From: Prorocentrum cordatum
Taxonomy: Eukaryota; Sar; Dinophyceae; Prorocentrales; Prorocentraceae
Reading direction: 5' to 3'
NCBI GenBank assembly: GCA_963575745.1
Contig: CAUYUJ010015506.1
Coordinates: 115,001-179,000, forward strand
Length of the DNA stretch: 64,000 bases
Shown here: piece after piece, positions 1 to 10,344 of the stretch
Layout: each line of letters opens with the position of its first letter
How positions within the stretch are numbered: position 1 is the first letter of the stretch
Notes under the pieces: generated by a model
Database searches by the model: none
Told to the model about the DNA's origin: nothing
Seen by the model: only the letters and a program-made list of their open reading frames with translations
Translations under genes and position numbers: made by a program

Positions 1-67
1 AGGAGGAGGAGGCGGAGGCGGAGGCGGAGGCGGAGGCGGAGGCGGAGGAGGAGGAGGAGGAGGAGGA
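1..67 (+). repeat. GGA/GGC trinucleotide microsatellite
   Basis: Imperfect run of GGA and GGC triplets at the window edge. The array probably continues to the left. Open frames through it are compositional. Confidence 0.9.
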
Positions 68-90
68 TGAGGAGGAGTCTCGAGATGGGG

Positions 91-560
91 GTCAATGCAA
101 ACGGGGTCAGCCAGAGCGCAGGATCTTGCAAGATCCTGCAACGCCAGGGTCGCGTTGACCCGGGTTTGGGTGCAGGATCCTGCGGGATCTTGCAGGATCC
201 TTCGCACTGACCCGGGTTTGGGTGCAGGATCTTGCAGGGTCTTGCAAGATTTTGCAAGGCCTGACTGACCTGAGTCTGGATTGACCCGGGTCAGAACGTT
301 GAGACGCGGGCCAGCGCAAACGTCAAGTCGGGCCTGGCCCTCTACAGGAGGAGTACTCAGAAGTAGTCAGAAACTGGCACGGGGCCGATTTTTTGAAAAC
401 TATTTTTGCCCACTTGGGGGGGCATTTTTGGTGTTTTTTTTTCGCCCATATTTTTCGCCCAAAATCCCGCTGTAGGGGGACATGCCCGACCTGATGCAAA
501 CGGGGGTCAGCCAGGACACCGGATCCTGCAGGATCCTGCGAAGACCCCTCTGTCCGACCC
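91..560 (+). repeat. Minisatellite of palindromic GGATCNTGCA blocks
   Basis: GGATCTTGCAAGATCC-type palindromes recur at about 120-142, 174-202 and 222-258, joined by the spacer ACTGACCCGGGTTTGGGTGC, which appears twice. The phrase GATGCAAACGGGGGTCAGCCAG with the same palindromes recurs at 491-545, so two copies flank the MITE-like element at 325-494. No coding potential is supported. Confidence 0.7.
325..494. mobile_element. MITE-like element, copy 1
   Basis: About 160 bp bounded by imperfect inverted repeats. The left end reads GTCGGGCCTGGCCCTCTACA and the right end, read backwards, GTCGGGCATGTCCCCCTACA. The interior is AT-rich, with T runs at 391-460. A related copy with matching ends and outer flanks (GTCGGGC and CCTGATG) lies at 47205-47360. 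It has no ORF, so any movement would need an enzyme supplied in trans. Two copies with shared termini support the call; no target-site duplication was confirmed. Confidence 0.6.
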
Positions 561-705
561 GGGTTAGCGAGCCGCTCGTGGCCGCGAGGCGGCCGCGCAT
601 ATTGGCTGACCCGTGTCTGCGACGCCCTGCGCTGCAGTTTCGTTGTCCTGCATTGCAGTCTTTTGGTTTCTTGCTGACCCGAGGAGCGGGGAGGAGGAGC
701 GAGGC

Positions 706-786
706 GGAGCAGGAGGAGGAGGAGGAGGAGAAGGAGGAGGAGGAGTAGGAGGAAGAGGAGGAGGAGGAGGAGGAGGAGGAGGAGGA
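706..786 (+). repeat. GGA microsatellite
   Basis: Nearly pure GGA/GAG triplets with one GGAGTAGGAGGAAG interruption. Confidence 0.9.
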
Positions 787-1028
787 AGACCAGGGTAAAC
801 CCAAGGCGTATCAACGATGGTGCAATGCACCGTTCCTCCAATTTCCCTCTTCATAGATCACTGCAAAACTTGTTTCCATTGCGGGAAGTGGCCCATTGAA
901 AGACAGCTAGCTGTCTGAGTCTGACAGTCTTCAGTCATGCCAAAATTCTAGACGCTTCTCCTAACCCCACCAGCTCATCCAGAAACGATGCCCAGAGGAA
1001 TTGCCTCGATCAGGGAAGTGGGCAGCAC
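787..1028. other. Unique sequence without recognised feature
   Basis: Mixed-composition sequence between the GGA run and the CTTGG repeat block. It has no convincing ORF and no repeat shared with the rest of the window that I can see. Confidence 0.5.
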
Positions 1029-1770
1029 ACAGAGGAAGGGTCCCCCAGTGGAGGCCTCTTGGAGCGTCTTGGGGGCCTCTTGGCGGTCCTGGACGCCTCT
1101 TAGAGCGTCTTGGGTGCCTCGGAGAGCTTCTTGGGGTCTCTTGGGGTCTCTCGGGAGCCTCTTGAAGGCCTCTTGGGCGCCTGTTGGGGCCTCCTGGGGC
1201 CTCCTGGGCGCCTCTTGGGGCCGCCCTCTTGAAGCGCTCTTGGGAGCCTTGGGAGCGCTTTTGGAGCCCTCTTGGGCCATCTTGGAGCCATCTTGAAGCC
1301 TCGGATGGCCATGGGAAGCGAAAAGGCGAGAAAGCCAAACACATGGATTTTCACAAGGTTTCGGAAGTATGTTGGCCTCTTCGGGGCCTCCTGGGGGAGC
1401 TCTTTGGCCACTTGGAGCCGTCGTGGAGCGGTCTTGGGGCCCCTTGGAGTATCGTGGGAGCCATCTTGAGGCATCTTGGGATATCTTGAGCCATCTTGGA
1501 GGTCATCTTGGGCTCTCCCAGGCGCTCTTGGAGTCATCTTAAGTAGTGCCCCCCTCCCCCCCAGGAGGCCAACATGTGGCCAAAACCTTAGTAACATCAG
1601 TGATTTTGGCATTGTCGCCGAGGCCTCTTGGAGCGTCTTGATTGCCTCTGGGGGGCCTCTTGGGGCCTCTTAGGGGTCTCCTGGAAGCCTCTTGGGGGCA
1701 TCCTGGGGGCCTCTTGGGGGCCTCTTGGGGCCTCCTGGCCACCTCTTGGGGCCCTCTTGGGGCACTCTCG
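1029..1770 (+). repeat. CCTCTTGG-type mosaic repeat, block 1
   Basis: Degenerate units of GCCTCTTGGGGC/GCGTCTTGGGG, about 9-15 bp each, with interspersed non-repeat segments. One segment at 1306-1345 carries, inverted, the TCGCCTTTTCGCTTCCCA motif that also occurs at 13376, 30727 and 31110 inside other blocks of the family. Long ORFs through the block (RPQEAPKRPP-type protein) appear on both strands and are products of the repeat. Confidence 0.85.
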
Positions 1771-1778
1771 GGAGCGCT

Positions 1779-1955
1779 GATGCTGATGCTGATGCTGATG
1801 CTGATGCTGATGCTGCTGCTGCTGATGATGATGATGCTGAGGAGGAGGAGGATGAGGATGAGGAGGAGGAGGAGGAGGATGAGGCGGAGGAAGAGGAAGA
1901 GGAGGAGGAGGAGAAGGATGAGGAGGAGGAGGAGGAGGAGGAGGAGGCGGAGTGG
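1779..1955 (+). repeat. GATGCT hexamer run merging into GAT/GGA microsatellite
   Basis: Starts with about eight GATGCT units (1780-1822), then GAT, then GAG/GGA with occasional GAT. It abuts the 3' end of the LINE-like element on the opposite strand, which could make it the expanded tail of that insertion. Confidence 0.9.
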
Positions 1956-3268
1956 CACGTCGCGGTGTCGATGGTGCCTGGGCGCTCGCCGCGACAGCGG
2001 CAGACCGAGCACAACCTCTTGCCGGGCTCGCCGCGCAGCTGGCACTCCAGCCGCGGCACCGCGGCCGCCGCCACCACAGCCGCCATCGGCGCAGGCTTGT
2101 TGGGCTTGGCGACCCGATGCCGGGCCATCGCCGAGATCGACAACGCCACGCCCTCTACGGTCTTCCGTGCGCACGCGAGGCGCTGCCGATCCCGCAGCGC
2201 CAGCCGTCCATGGGCAGCAGCACTCATCGCCGCCTGGTCCGCCAGCTTGTTGCCGTGCTAGTCGCGGTGCGTGGTGCGGCCGTCCAGGATCTGCTTCCGC
2301 AGAAGTCGCGCAGGCACCTCCCGCGCGGAGAGGCCGGCAGCGCCAATGCCCCCGAATTCGCGCAGCAACCGCCAGACCTCCCGCCACAGGTGCGCCCACG
2401 CGTATTGATGGGAGGTGGTGCGCTCCTCTCCCAGCTCCGTGAGGCTGAGGAGCACGAAATTGCTGTCGACGATCGCCGTGACAGGAGGCAGCGCAAACAT
2501 CAGCGCCGCGAGGAGCGCCGAGAGCTCACCTCCGTTGATGTCGACCAGGGGCTCGCACGGCGCGCCTGAGACCGCAGTGGCGATGACCGCCCAGCCCGCG
2601 CTGGTGCACTTACGAAAGTCACCCTCGAACGCCGAGCTGTCCAGGAAGATCTCGCCTGACGGCGGGCAGCCCACAGTCTGCCCGAGCCAGCGCGCGTCAG
2701 GTCGTCGACCAGGTAGCTGAAGGCCGCGAGGCGCGGGCCACAGCGCCCGCTCCAGTGGGATCTGAAGCTCGCGCAGGTCCACGCGCGCCAGTAGCTTCTT
2801 CATCGGGGCAGGCAACTGCAGCCCAGCGGGCCACCCAGGGCAGCCACAGTGGCGCGCGCAGCAGAGTGCCCGCCTCGCCACACAGCAAGCAATCTGCATT
2901 GAGCGCCATGCCGCTGTCGAACTCGCGGCTCTGGGACCACTGGCCATCCACGACGACCGACGCCAGGTGGCCCTTTTCCTCCGGCGCGAGGCGAATCGTA
3001 GCACCGGCGGGTCCACGTGGCGACGATTGTGCCTGAAGTTGCCGTCCGAAAGCTTCATGGCGACTGACCGTGCCAGTGGTAGTATGGCGCGCCAGAGGCC
3101 CCAGCACTCCGCCGGCCGCCAAATGCCCCTCGACCGCGCGCCACAGCGGCTTCGGGGCCCAGGGCGACACCTCGAAGACATTGATGCTGACCCCGTCGTG
3201 GGTGACCTAGTTCTTGCCGCCCGCGATGGACCGCCCCACCCGCTCGAGCGACGTGCGCGCGGCCGCAA
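1955..3268 (-). pseudogene. RNase H domain and C-terminal tail of the LINE-like element
   Basis: The minus-strand frame ending at 2258 carries an RNase H fold in order: the first acidic strand in EIFLDSSAFEGD (about 2660), the glutamate of NGGELSALL (about 2540) and the aspartate of IVDSNFVLL (about 2465). After a TAG stop at 2258-2260 the same frame continues with NKLADQAA (about 2230-2250), the usual last RNase H block, then a Cys-rich end (CSVCRCRGE, near 1990). Upstream, ALNADCLLCGE (about 2900) resembles the zinc knuckle found between RT and RNase H. The in-frame stop and a frame change near 2700-2890 show it is dead. The role would have been degradation of the RNA strand during reverse transcription. 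Confidence 0.7.
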
Positions 3269-3305
3269 AGGCCACCCGCGCTTGGCACCAGCTGGCGGCC
3301 ACGCA

Positions 3306-4615
3306 CTACTCGAGACCGTGCTCGATGATGTGCCGGGGAACCCGCGGCTCCCGCGCGGCCCCAGGCATGGCCATGATGGGCAGGGCCGTGGCGCGGTGCA
3401 TCGGGTCGAGGAACGGCGTCAACATGAGCGTGGGCGTCCTGGGCCCCCCAGCCGCCGAAGGCGCGACGGCTGTAAATGCGACCGCCCCGAGTTTGTCCAG
3501 CTCCGTGGCCGCGCGGCCCGTGGCGGCGAAGCCGTAGGGGGCGCTTGCTTCAAGTCCAGATCGCGCCACCTTGCGAATCCAGCGCCGGTCTTCGGGCAGG
3601 CCACTCGCCGCGGCCGAAGGCCAGCCAGCGCCAGTTTTTCCTCCCCACCTTGCGCGCAATGCGTCTGCCACGCGCGTGGTCCACGCTGAGGTTGCGCCCT
3701 CCCTGTGCCGACTGCGCTCCGATCGGCCGCTTTAGCCGGCGTTTCAGGACGTGCCGTGCCTGCGGAAGGTTCGCTAGCGAACGCGACTTCTTCGCGGCCA
3801 CGTCCAGGTCGACCTCCCGCAGCAGCGCCTTGAGCTTGAACGCCGCGTCGGCCACTTCGCGAGTGACGCGCGCCAGGCCGCCGACGCGGTGGAGCATCGA
3901 GTCGCCCAACGCCGCCGCTGGCGAGATGGTCGGGCGCTGCTGTGCGAGGCGGTCCAGCGGCCCAATCCCGACCAGGATCAGTTTCTGCATGGTCGTCGCG
4001 GAGCGGAGCGCCGACTGCGCGGCCTCCGCTGCGTCCGACGCAGCCTGTCCCAGTGTGAGCACGCTCGGCGCGCGGTGCAGCTCCGCCTGCATGCAATTTG
4101 AGTTGCCGCAGCGGGGAGCCAGCGGCCCTGGCCGCGTCGGTCAGCCAGTGGCGCCTCGCCTGCTCGAAGGCCTTCAGCAATTCCAGGAGGGCGGCCGCGG
4201 CGACCCGGGCTTCGGCGTCCTGGGGTAGCTCGCTTCGCTTTGTCGCGCACTCGCCGATGGCCGCCTGATGCCGCGCGACCCTCTCGGAGCTGCGGCCCGT
4301 CGACGCCCGCCAGTAGGGTCGGGCATTGCGAGCCTCCAAGTCACGCGCGATCCCTCGCCGAAGCCCGACCTGCACGCGCTCCATGCAGCTCCATGGTGAT
4401 CGCGATGGGCCTGACGCGGCCGAGCCGCGTCTGGATGAAGCAGATATCGTTGGTCGTCTGGGGGCAGGTCGCGTCGCGCCCCACCGCCTCGGAGATGTCA
4501 ACGAAGACCTCCGGCGCCTCGTCGCAGAGCTCGAGGAGCTGCCGCGGCCGCGCGGCGCAGAACGACACGCCCGTGCCCATCTTGAACGAGCGAAGGACCT
4601 TCGCAGCTGCTCCAC
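3306..4615 (-). pseudogene. Reverse transcriptase domain of the LINE-like element, catalytically altered
   Basis: Pieces of an RT appear in successive frames. The fingers segment, FKMGTGVSF to RVRPIAITMELHG, is at 4600-4385. After a frame change near 4390 come GIARDLEARNARPY and the motif A region LLELLKAFE (about 4160), where the usual catalytic Asp reads Glu. After another change near 4090 comes the motif C region ALGDSMLHRVGG (about 3900), where YVDD is expected. The thumb and linker follow (DVAAKKSRSLAN to RNLSVDHARGRRIARK, about 3800-3640). The last frame runs to 3306. The family assignment rests on this motif order. The lost acidic residues and frameshifts indicate an old inactive copy. 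Confidence 0.7.
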
Positions 4616-5960
4616 TGATGGCCGGGCCGGCCTCTCGCCCAGGTCGGGCGGCCAGCGCGGCGCCGTCCGCTGTCAGGGCGTCCCCCGCCAGGTACGCCAC
4701 CCCTGCTTCAGCGCGACGACCTCGGCGCCGACTTCCAGCGGCGCCAACTTGCCCTGCTTCTGGGGGCCGCAGTCGTCGTCGCCAGCGGTGGGCCCGCTGG
4801 GACTGGCGTCGAAGCCCGTGACCAAGCGGTGGACGGCGTGAAAGCCGCCGCCTCCACCGACGGCTTCCCTGGCGACCTGGTGATGGAGCCTGGTGTTGCG
4901 CTCCGCCATGTTTCGCTCCCTCAGATGCAGCGCCGCCTCGTGCACCCCGTTGCTCGGCTGAGGCAGCGCGCCGACATCCAGCGCGTCCAATTGCAGGCTG
5001 CTTAGCGACTGCCGCCGCAGCTGATCCACGGGCACCTCCTGGAGACGGCGAGACCTTGTCCGAAGTGGAAGCACCTCTGGTCAGGCGAGGCGCCTTCGCC
5101 AGCAACTTGCGAGCACCCTGTAGGGCCCGCAGTCGAACGGGGGACTGGCCGACGCACCCCGCGACCTTCAGCGCGTTGGCGATCCTGTGGGACCGCGTGG
5201 CTTTGGCCGAGACGCGGCCAGCGGCCGCTGACCGTCGGCAGGCTGCGCGCGCCCTTCTGCGGGCAAGGTGGGCCGGGCGATAGCTGGCGCAGCGACGGAC
5301 GGATTTGCCACGCAGCTCGCGCCGCCGAATCCCCAGGCGCCTCCTGGCGCCGAAAGCGGCCGCGCGTCGAGGATTGGCTCTTCGGCGGGGCGACCGAAAC
5401 CAGCTGCGTGTAACAGGCTTTGAACCTCCCCTTTTCCTTCCCCAGCCTTTCGTCCGACCCGAGCAAGGCGGGTCGCCCTCCTCCCCGCCTCTGTCGCCGT
5501 CGTCGCCGCCGCCGCCCCCCCTGCCGCGGGGTCCATTCGTCGGCCCCGAGGAGGGGGGGGGTCTTTTGTTGTTAATCGGGAGCTCGCATTCTTCGTGGAG
5601 CTCCCCCCAGGCGCGGCCCCGGCATCGCGCCTGGCGGCCCCGGCGGCGGGCCCGGCGGCGGGCCCGGGCTCGCGCCAGAGGGAGGCGCCGCGTTGGCGGC
5701 CTGGTTGGCCGGCCCTGGCGGCCCAGCCGGCGGCCTCGGGCAGGCCAGCTGCCCGGCCCCGGAGGCCAAGCCTGCGGCTCGCGGCCGCGACCATCCCAGA
5801 GATCCAACGTATTGGAAAAATCAAGACGTAGGTTTTTCGTACTTTTCGGCCTCGCGGGGCCCTCGCCGGGTCCCGGGACCGTCAAAAAGACGACCCAGGA
5901 TGAAGAACCAGCCCTGCATGGGGAATGGGTCGAGATTTCATGGGACCCCGCACGGAAAAA
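4616..5960 (-). pseudogene. Inter-domain region between endonuclease and RT
   Basis: The minus frame at 5074-4673 contains a plausible native segment (REAVGGGGGFHAVHRLV, then SGPTAGDDD), resembling the linker before the RT in related elements. Sequence from 5075 to 5960 is Arg/Gly/Pro-rich in every frame, includes a (GGC)n-like stretch at 5615-5680, and shows no recognisable domain. It may be inserted or rearranged DNA. Confidence 0.4.
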
Positions 5961-6644
5961 TTACGACATCGGATCTCTGGGATATTCCCCACTAGCGATG
6001 ATATCAGGAATGACGTCCAGCACCTGCGCCAGCCGATCGCGAACAGACCTCCACCTGGGTGCAGGATCCTCGCGCAGGCACCCAGCGGGCCGTGCCTGCG
6101 GGAAGGGCTTCGGCACGTCGAACGGGCGGATCCACGGGGGTTGCCGCGTCGCTTTCAGATTGAGAAGCACAGGCCGATGAGGGTAAACGGGCGACCCGCT
6201 GACCACCTGGATGCCGATCACCTCCAGCGCCTGGGAGACAATAGACATGTCGACGGACCGCTGCACTTGCACGCGCGTCGCCTCCAGCGCGTCCACCACC
6301 CGGCCCTCGAAGTGCCGCAACACGCCGCGCTTCTCGAGCTCGCTCTTGGTGACGTTGAAATCACCCCCGACCACGTGTGGGCATCCGTGCTCGCGCAGCC
6401 TGCCCGCCAGGTCGCGCAGCGTGTGGTAGTTGAGCGCGTTGAGTCCGACCCCCGGCTCGAGGCGCACACTCGCCACGACAGCGCCGCCGCAGGGTGCGAC
6501 TCCAGCAGGATGAAGGAGCTGCGCTCGCCCCTCTGGAATGACGGACGGACATGACTGGCGCCAGTCCATCCGTGCTCCAGCCGAGAACGCGTGTCGGAAG
6601 GGGCGAACTGGGCCATCCGGGGGGTGCATGGACGAGTGGGCCAC
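5961..6644 (-). pseudogene. AP-type endonuclease (EEP) domain fragment of the LINE-like element
   Basis: This 227-codon open frame carries the C-terminal half of an endonuclease/exonuclease/phosphatase fold: VVASVRLEPGVGLNALNY (about 6470), the catalytic strand HVVGGDFNVTKSELE (about 6370-6330) and PVYPHRPVLLNL (about 6185). In active enzymes the last block reads SDHxPV; here Asp is replaced (YPHRP). The N-terminal half with the first catalytic Asn/Glu is not recognisable upstream. In the intact element this domain nicks the target DNA to prime reverse transcription. Confidence 0.7.
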
Positions 6645-7039
6645 TCATCGGGCAGATGGCACGAAGGGGCGCATGACACCACAGTAGGGAATGCGCGTCG
6701 TGGAGCCGCCCACTTGCACCGCTCGCCCCGACCGTTTTGGCGGGAGGCAGCTTTGGTCAGATGGATGACATCAGGGCTGTTTCGGCCTTTCCACGCTGCT
6801 TGCATATCAACGTACACCACGTTCTTGCGACCTCTTCTGTTTTGTTGTTGCTCTAGACGCGGCGAAGTTGCCTCCGTGAGATGTGTCATCGCAGGCGGGG
6901 GAGGCTGATCGGGTAGGACGAGGAGGCGGTAGCCACCACTTCGCGCGGGCATCGTCGTCGCAATTTTTTCCCGGTTTCTCGTCTTTTGCCAGGATTCTCT
7001 TGGAACGCAGATATGTGCTGCATGGAACTACATGGAGGA
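6645..7039. other. Sequence upstream of the endonuclease fragment, no gene recognised
   Basis: Could hold the missing 5' part of the element, but no frame gives a convincing endonuclease N-terminus. No repeat is seen. Confidence 0.4.
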
Positions 7040-7646
7040 GGTGCATTGTGCGGACGAGGAGGGAGGGGGGCGGAGGAGCGAGGAGGACGGAGGGTGGAGA
7101 GAGGCAGAGAGAGGGGGGAACGAGGGAACGGGAGGGGAGGGGGAGGGTGGCCTGGCCCGCGGAACAGCTCCCCCCCAGGGCGCGGAACGCCTTTCCAGCG
7201 ATTCAGTGGACAAGGGTTCCGATGGCCGGATGGATGGCTTACTTGGGGCCCCCGGCGATCGGCCGGTCCGTTGGCCTTCCCGGGACTTCGAAGCGGCGCG
7301 GGCCGGAAGGCTTCCCGCGGAACGGCTACCACGAGCCGGATGGATGGACCACTCGGGGCCTCGCGGGGCGGCCGGGCCCGGCGCGGGGCGCGTCGGCCTA
7401 ATTACCTGGGGCCCCAGGCGGCCCCCCCCCCCATGAGGCGATGAGCCGGTCCGATGGCCTGCTTGGCGCCTCAAAGCGGCCTGGCAGAATGGCGTTCGGG
7501 AGGGCGTCCGGGATCTCAAGGACAGCCCTGCTGATGAGAGCCCGGGAGGGGCGGGTGGGGCAGATGGCGGCGGGCGGGAGGGCGGGGGGGCAGGGGGGAG
7601 GATTGGATTGGGAGAGAGGAGTGGCAGTGGACAAGGGCGCGCGACG

Positions 7647-7696
<50 letters not shown>

Positions 7697-7830
7697 AAGA
7701 GAAGACAGTGGAGGGACTGGGAGAGGGGGACGGGGGGAGGAGGGAGGCGGGGGAGGGAGGATCTGGGGAAGAGTGAGGGGTGGCGGGGAGACGGAGTGGT
7801 TGGATGGGGCAGGAGGACCACCAGCAAGGG
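7040..7830 (+). repeat. Purine-rich low-complexity block with GA dinucleotide run
   Basis: GGGA-rich sequence with an almost pure (GA)n tract at 7651-7700. Between them, a degenerate ~110-bp motif containing GGATGGATGG and ACTTGGGGCC/ACTCGGGGCC recurs at about 7228, 7338 and, weaker, 7443. Ser/Pro- and Arg/Glu-rich ORFs on both strands are compositional. Confidence 0.8.
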
Positions 7831-8930
7831 AGCGTGCACAAGCGAGAGCAGGGCAACGGCCGCCGCGGCGACGTGACAGAGCGTGGCCTTCGACGAGGAT
7901 AAGGAGACGAGAAGGGTAGAGGGTGGCAGCAAAGCAATCTCCACGGATGGCCCCACGGACCATTCGGCGCCACTCGCGCGGCTGGATCCCGCTTCCGGGC
8001 GGACCGGTGTCGGCGCGAAAGCGGTCTGCGAATCGAGGGGCCGAATTGCCCTGAACCCTCGCGCGGAACGACGTTCCCAAACTCGTGGGATGTTTTCCCG
8101 AACGCCGGTCCGTACACCTTTTTGGCGACCCACCTTCTGGATGGCCCAGTCCGCCCCGCCTAAGCGTGATGAGACCACCAGTCGCCAGCTCTCCTGCCTG
8201 CGATGGTAGGGCCGCAGCTCAAGCAGCACGCCACCCACGACGGCGAAACTCTCCTTCAACATCCGCCGTTAGCGCCGCGCTGAATGACGTTGGCGTTCTC
8301 GCAGTCTCCTCGGTCATTCACTTGTCGGGGTACGAGAACGTGTTCATGTTCAGTGCCGCGAAGCGCCACGTTCTGTTGCCCCTGCCGCGACCTCTCCTGC
8401 GCCTGGCTGCCGTGCTGCGCCCGGAAGCCCTCGAGAGCCACCTGCGCCCCTCGGCGCCGCCGCCGCGGAGCTCGCCGGCAGCAGAGCTGAACGAGGCGGC
8501 CGAGAGCGAGGATCCACCGTCCGTCGCATATGCCCTCTGGGGCGCTTCAGCGGCTTCTGAATGGGCGGCCGAGAAACTTGCTGAAAGGTTGCGGGATCGC
8601 TGGGGAAACTCGCACGGCGCTCCCGGGGAGCCCAAGAGGGCTTCATGAGGGCATTAAATTTCAGAATGTGATACAAAAAAACGCTGTTGGGTCGGACGTG
8701 CCGTCTTGTTAAGACTGTAAGACTGTTGCTACATCGGAGCGGGAGCCGCAGGCGCAGCAGGTGCGCCAGGATTCCGCGGAGGGTTCGGGCGCTGCCGCCC
8801 CTGCCGCCGCCTGCCCCTCGGCCCTGAACTGCACCGCGCCGCTGCTGAGCTGATGGTCATCGCCCGCCAAACCACCCCGGCCCAGCCCGAAAGCTTCAAG
8901 GTGCCCTCCATTTCCAGTGGTGGGGTCTGG
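7831..8930. other. GC-rich sequence without recognised gene
   Basis: An open plus frame (8085-8648, 187 codons) ends in an alpha-helix-like stretch (ASEWAAEKLAERLRDRWG). There is no recognisable domain and an overlapping minus frame is equally long, so I do not call a gene. Confidence 0.4.
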
Positions 8931-8935
8931 GGCTG

Positions 8936-9175
8936 AGTGGGCTCTGGAAACGACAGGGCCGTTTTTTTACCGGTTCCGTTTTGCCGTTTTTTTGCCGGCA
9001 CCGACGCTTTTTTCTACCAGTTCCGTCGCCGTTTTTTGACCGGTTTTGGCTCTGGTTTTAATCCAGGAGCCGTTTTTGTTGCCGTTTCCGGTCGCCGTTT
9101 TTTTGCCGTTTCCATTTACAAGGGACATTTTTTCGGAAACGGTGAAAAAACGGCCCTGCCGTTTCCAGGGCCCAC
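8936..9175. mobile_element. MITE-like element with ~36-bp terminal inverted repeats
   Basis: The left end AGTGGGCTCTGGAAACGACA (8936 on) and the reversed right end AGTGGGCCCTGGAAACGGCA (9175 back) match with few differences. The match continues through CAGGGCCGTTTTTT for ~36 bp. The ~165-bp interior repeats the phrase GCCGTTTTTTTGCCG and its complement about six times, so the whole 240 bp can fold on itself. No ORF. Immediate flanks (GGCTG and AAGTT) show no clear target duplication. Confidence 0.75.
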
Positions 9176-10140
9176 TAAGTTCCGGGGACACTGTAAGAAC
9201 ACATGGGACCCGTGCCCCCCAAATCCGAAGTTCGGGTCGACGTCGGGTTTTCGGGTTGGGTTGGGGTGGTCTGATAGGTAGTCAGATGGAGCAGCGCCAT
9301 GAGCGGCCCAGCAGCGTCGCCAAAGTCGACCCCGTGCAGGTGGGGCGACAAGTACTTGGCCATGCCCACGTGCTTGCAGGCCAGCGCTGCAGCCGGGCGA
9401 TCTCGCGGCGGCGGGCGGGCCCCACTCGGACGAGGCGAGTCGCCCTCCACGACGGCCTGCTTCGCCTTCGCCACCCCCTCCTTGAGCTCGCTCTCCATCT
9501 GTTCGACCTTCTTCTTCTGCCCGTAGGTCGCCTCCGACGCCCTGGAAGCCGCCTCCTGCTTCTTGCCGCAGTCCGCTTTGGCCTTCTCCAAGCGGCGCCC
9601 AGCCTCATCAGCAGCCACCTGCGCCGACTCGACTTGCTTGACGGCCGAAAGGGTCCCCAGCTGCTGCCGCGCCAGGAACCTGGCCTGACGAAGGCCCTGC
9701 TTGTCGCTGTCGCGCAGGCTGCTCTGGAACAGCTCAGTTTCCTCATCGCCGAAGGCCATGAAGCGTGCCCGGGCTGCGTCCGAGAGCCTGGGGGGCTGCG
9801 GCTTCTGGGGCGGGGCGCCGCCAGCTCCACGAGCTCCGCCACGAGGGTGCGCGATGCTGACGTTCGGCCATGTGTGCCAGGGAGGGCCGTTCGCCCAGGC
9901 ACTGCCAGCACCGCGACCGCCACCACGCCCACCAGGGCGATGCGCGTCGGTCGGGCACTGGCCGTTGCAGCCCGCCAATCGACCCTTCGTGCGCCAGCCC
10001 ATGTTCCTGTAGTCGCAGTGCGAGCGATGCCACCCTGCAGGCTGCCCCGATCCGCCAGGGAGGATGACGAGGAGGATGAGGAGGAGGAGGAGGAAGAGGA
10101 GGAGGTGGAGGACGAGGAGGAGGATGGGGAGGAGGAACAA
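9175..10140 (-). CDS. Coiled-coil protein, possibly retrotransposon ORF1
   Basis: Open minus frame of 321 codons. The first ~25 codons are Leu-rich and come from the antisense of a GGA microsatellite, so the true start is probably further in or on a missing exon. Near residues 35-60 is a Cys/His-spaced, possibly zinc-binding segment (HCDYRNMGWRTK, then CNGQC). Residues about 130-235 are strongly helical and charged, with heptad-like spacing (AADEAGRRLEKAKADCGKK; KKVEQMESELKEGVAKAKQA). I have the impression that similar zinc-finger plus coiled-coil proteins serve as ORF1 of LINE-like elements. It lies in the same orientation, 2.5 kb upstream of the decayed LINE, and may be its separated ORF1. 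It could also be an unrelated host exon. Confidence 0.45.
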   Translation of the reverse strand: MFLLPILLLVLHLLLFLLLLLILLVILPGGSGQPAGWHRSHCDYRNMGWRTKGRLAGCNGQCPTDAHRPGGRGGGRGAGSAWANGPPWHTWPNVSIAHPRGGARGAGGAPPQKPQPPRLSDAARARFMAFGDEETELFQSSLRDSDKQGLRQARFLARQQLGTLSAVKQVESAQVAADEAGRRLEKAKADCGKKQEAASRASEATYGQKKKVEQMESELKEGVAKAKQAVVEGDSPRPSGARPPPRDRPAAALACKHVGMAKYLSPHLHGVDFGDAAGPLMALLHLTTYQTTPTQPENPTSTRTSDLGGTGPMCSYSVPGT

Positions 10141-10195
10141 GAGGAGGAGAAGGAGGATGACGAGGCGGAGGTAGGAGGAGGAGGAGGAGGAGAAG
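10055..10195 (+). repeat. GGA microsatellite
   Basis: GAG/GGA/GAT triplets reading through the 5' end of the minus-strand coiled-coil ORF. Confidence 0.9.
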
Positions 10196-10344
10196 TAATG
10201 TCCAATACCTGTTTAAAAAATGATACCCCCCTTCCCCCCCAGATCCCGACTGCCACTGCCGAATAATTATTGTTTTGACTGTCCCCCTGGAACATATTTC
10301 ACGGGGGCCGATGCGATTAATACTTGTCACCAGCTGTTTTTGTA

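Larger units (their letters stand above)
1955..6644 (-). mobile_element. Decayed LINE-like non-LTR retrotransposon
   Basis: Read on the minus strand, fragments of one retrotransposon polyprotein occur in the expected order: AP-type endonuclease (6644-5961), linker (about 5075-4673), reverse transcriptase (4615-3306), zinc-knuckle-like segment (about 2890) and RNase H (about 2680-2226). They lie in different frames, with stops and at least four frame changes, so the copy cannot make a functional polyprotein. The order is that of RNase H-bearing non-LTR elements, I think including families expanded in dinoflagellates. The 3' boundary is probably the GAT/GGA run at 1779-1955; the 5' boundary is unknown. 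No poly(A) tail or target duplication was identified. Confidence 0.75.

Noticed and set aside
13-841. Short ORFs at the left edge
   Set aside because: Compositional ORFs across GGA and palindromic repeats, no motifs.
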